From Pseudomonadales bacterium (GTDB lineage: Bacteria; Pseudomonadota; Gammaproteobacteria; Pseudomonadales; Azotimanducaceae), in assembly GCA_024234635.1 (NCBI GenBank), contig JACKNX010000005.1, positions 1-64,000 of the forward strand: 64,000 nucleotides of DNA. The letters run 5' to 3'. A program made the position numbers and the translations under genes. How positions within the stretch are numbered: the stretch's first letter is position 1; every line of letters begins with the position of its first letter. The notes under the pieces are model-generated. The model worked only from the letters and a program-made list of their open reading frames with translations. It was not told where the DNA came from and made no database searches. Shown piece by piece: positions 63,250-64,000 of this stretch.

Positions 63250-63735
63250 ATGCAGGACGATCCGCTCGCCCAGTTGCGTGACATCCATCTGCCCGCGGAC
63301 CCGGGCTGGTGGCCGCCAGCGCCTGGCTGGTGGCTGCTGGCGGCGCTGCTGCTCATCAGCCTCACCGTCATCGGCCGCGCGCTGCTGAAGCGGCACCGCG
63401 CCGGGCGACCGCACCGGGAGGCACTGGCAGTGATCAACGCCGCACTGGCAGCGCACGCCCGCGGCGGGATGCCGGCGGCAGACTGCATCAATACCTGCAA
63501 TGCCGTCCTCAAACGGTTATGGGTGCATGTCGACGGGAACCCGTCGGTAGCAGCCCTGTCCGGCGATGCCTGGTTGCAGTACCTGGACGCGCGAGCCGGT
63601 ACCACGGCGTTCATGGAAGGGCCGGGCCATGTGCTGGGTGACGAGCGCTTTGCCGCCGCGCCGCCCGAGGTTGACCCGCAGTTGGCTGCGCTGTTGCGGC
63701 AGCTGCTCAAACCGACCCGGAGCGCAGGACGATGA
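63250..63735 (+). CDS. DUF4381 domain protein
   Basis: A 161-residue protein with a membrane helix near residues 22-42 (WWLLAALLLISLTVIGRALL) and a cytoplasmic helical part. It starts directly after the DUF58 stop and its own stop overlaps the next start. DUF4381 proteins sit in this place in bat-type operons; the role is unknown. Confidence 0.87.
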   Translation: MQDDPLAQLRDIHLPADPGWWPPAPGWWLLAALLLISLTVIGRALLKRHRAGRPHREALAVINAALAAHARGGMPAADCINTCNAVLKRLWVHVDGNPSVAALSGDAWLQYLDARAGTTAFMEGPGHVLGDERFAAAPPEVDPQLAALLRQLLKPTRSAGR

Positions 63736-64000
63736 TGGAGTTCGTGTGGCCCTGGATGTTCGTTCTGCTGCCGCTGCCCATCCTCGTGATCCTGTGGCGG
63801 CGTCGGGATGAAGACCGTCAGCCTGCGCTGACGGTACCGGATCTCACCGCCTTCCGCTTCGAAGAAAAAGGGCTGGATAGCCGGCGCCCTCAGGCCCGCT
63901 TTCCTTTCGCCCTCCTGTTGCTTGGCATCGCCTGGTGCGCCCTGGTTACCGCCGCCGCCCGACCGCAATGGAGCGGCGAGCCCGAAGCGCTACCGGTCAC
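63732..64000 (+). CDS. BatA-like VWA protein, N-terminal part, cut by window edge
   Basis: The first 89 codons of a membrane protein, from ATG 63732 (overlapping the previous stop; a second ATG follows at once). It begins MMEFVWPWMFVLLPLPILVI, with a second hydrophobic segment in ALLLLGIAWCALVTAAA, the usual opening of BatA/BatB proteins before their VWA domain. The VWA domain lies beyond the window, so the call rests on context and the two helices. Confidence 0.75.
   Translation, partial: MMEFVWPWMFVLLPLPILVILWRRRDEDRQPALTVPDLTAFRFEEKGLDSRRPQARFPFALLLLGIAWCALVTAAARPQWSGEPEALPV

Overview
The window is high-GC chromosomal DNA from a gammaproteobacterium. The evidence is gene order as well as gene content. 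An nqrABCDEF operon, a long-form GAPDH, mfd, csiV, a methylthioinosine phosphorylase, lexA and topA lie in the same relative order as in Pseudomonas aeruginosa PAO1 (PA2999-PA3011, from memory). Two tandem CTGT-N8-ACAG-type LexA boxes precede lexA. No rRNA, tRNA, CRISPR array, prophage or IS transposase was seen. The genus cannot be named from this sequence.

Region by region. (1) 0-23 kb is an accessory, catabolic stretch. It holds a luciferase-like oxidoreductase cut by the left edge, a tightly overlapping P1 peptidase / M20 peptidase / SDR / PLP-lyase operon, a decayed toxin-antitoxin pair, coaX, a thiolase, an alpha/beta hydrolase, two paralogous secreted proteins, SDR, gamma-glutamyltransferase-like, nitronate monooxygenase-like, GFA, carboxylesterase, enoyl-CoA hydratase, sugar-isomerase-like and MFS genes, a probable selenoprotein, and an M81 peptidase. 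(2) 23-29 kb is the sodium-pumping NADH:quinone oxidoreductase operon, closed by an intrinsic terminator. (3) 29-36.5 kb holds GAPDH, flanked by two inverted copies of a small repeat, then a three-gene 2-oxoacid oxidoreductase with an FAD/Fe-S subunit. (4) 36.7-51.8 kb is conserved housekeeping: mfd-csiV, purine salvage (hpt and methylthioinosine phosphorylase), an outer-membrane protein divergent from lexA, topA, a universal stress protein, slt, tatD and a small glutaredoxin. (5) 51.8-64 kb holds a C39-like peptidase / small membrane protein / GNAT / ddl string, an ATP-grasp-like protein, an enoyl-CoA hydratase / SDR / TetR set, amt with a consensus sigma-54 promoter, a DUF2835 gene and the start of a MoxR-DUF58-DUF4381-BatA operon.

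The most interesting locus is 19913-20836. Two ORFs that look separate form one reading frame broken only by a single in-frame TGA. The protein matches the glycine/sarcosine/betaine reductase selenoprotein B family. The TGA sits at the first position of a U-x-x-C redox motif and is followed by a hairpin of the right size and distance to be a bacterial SECIS element. Ordinary gene calling would split or truncate this gene.
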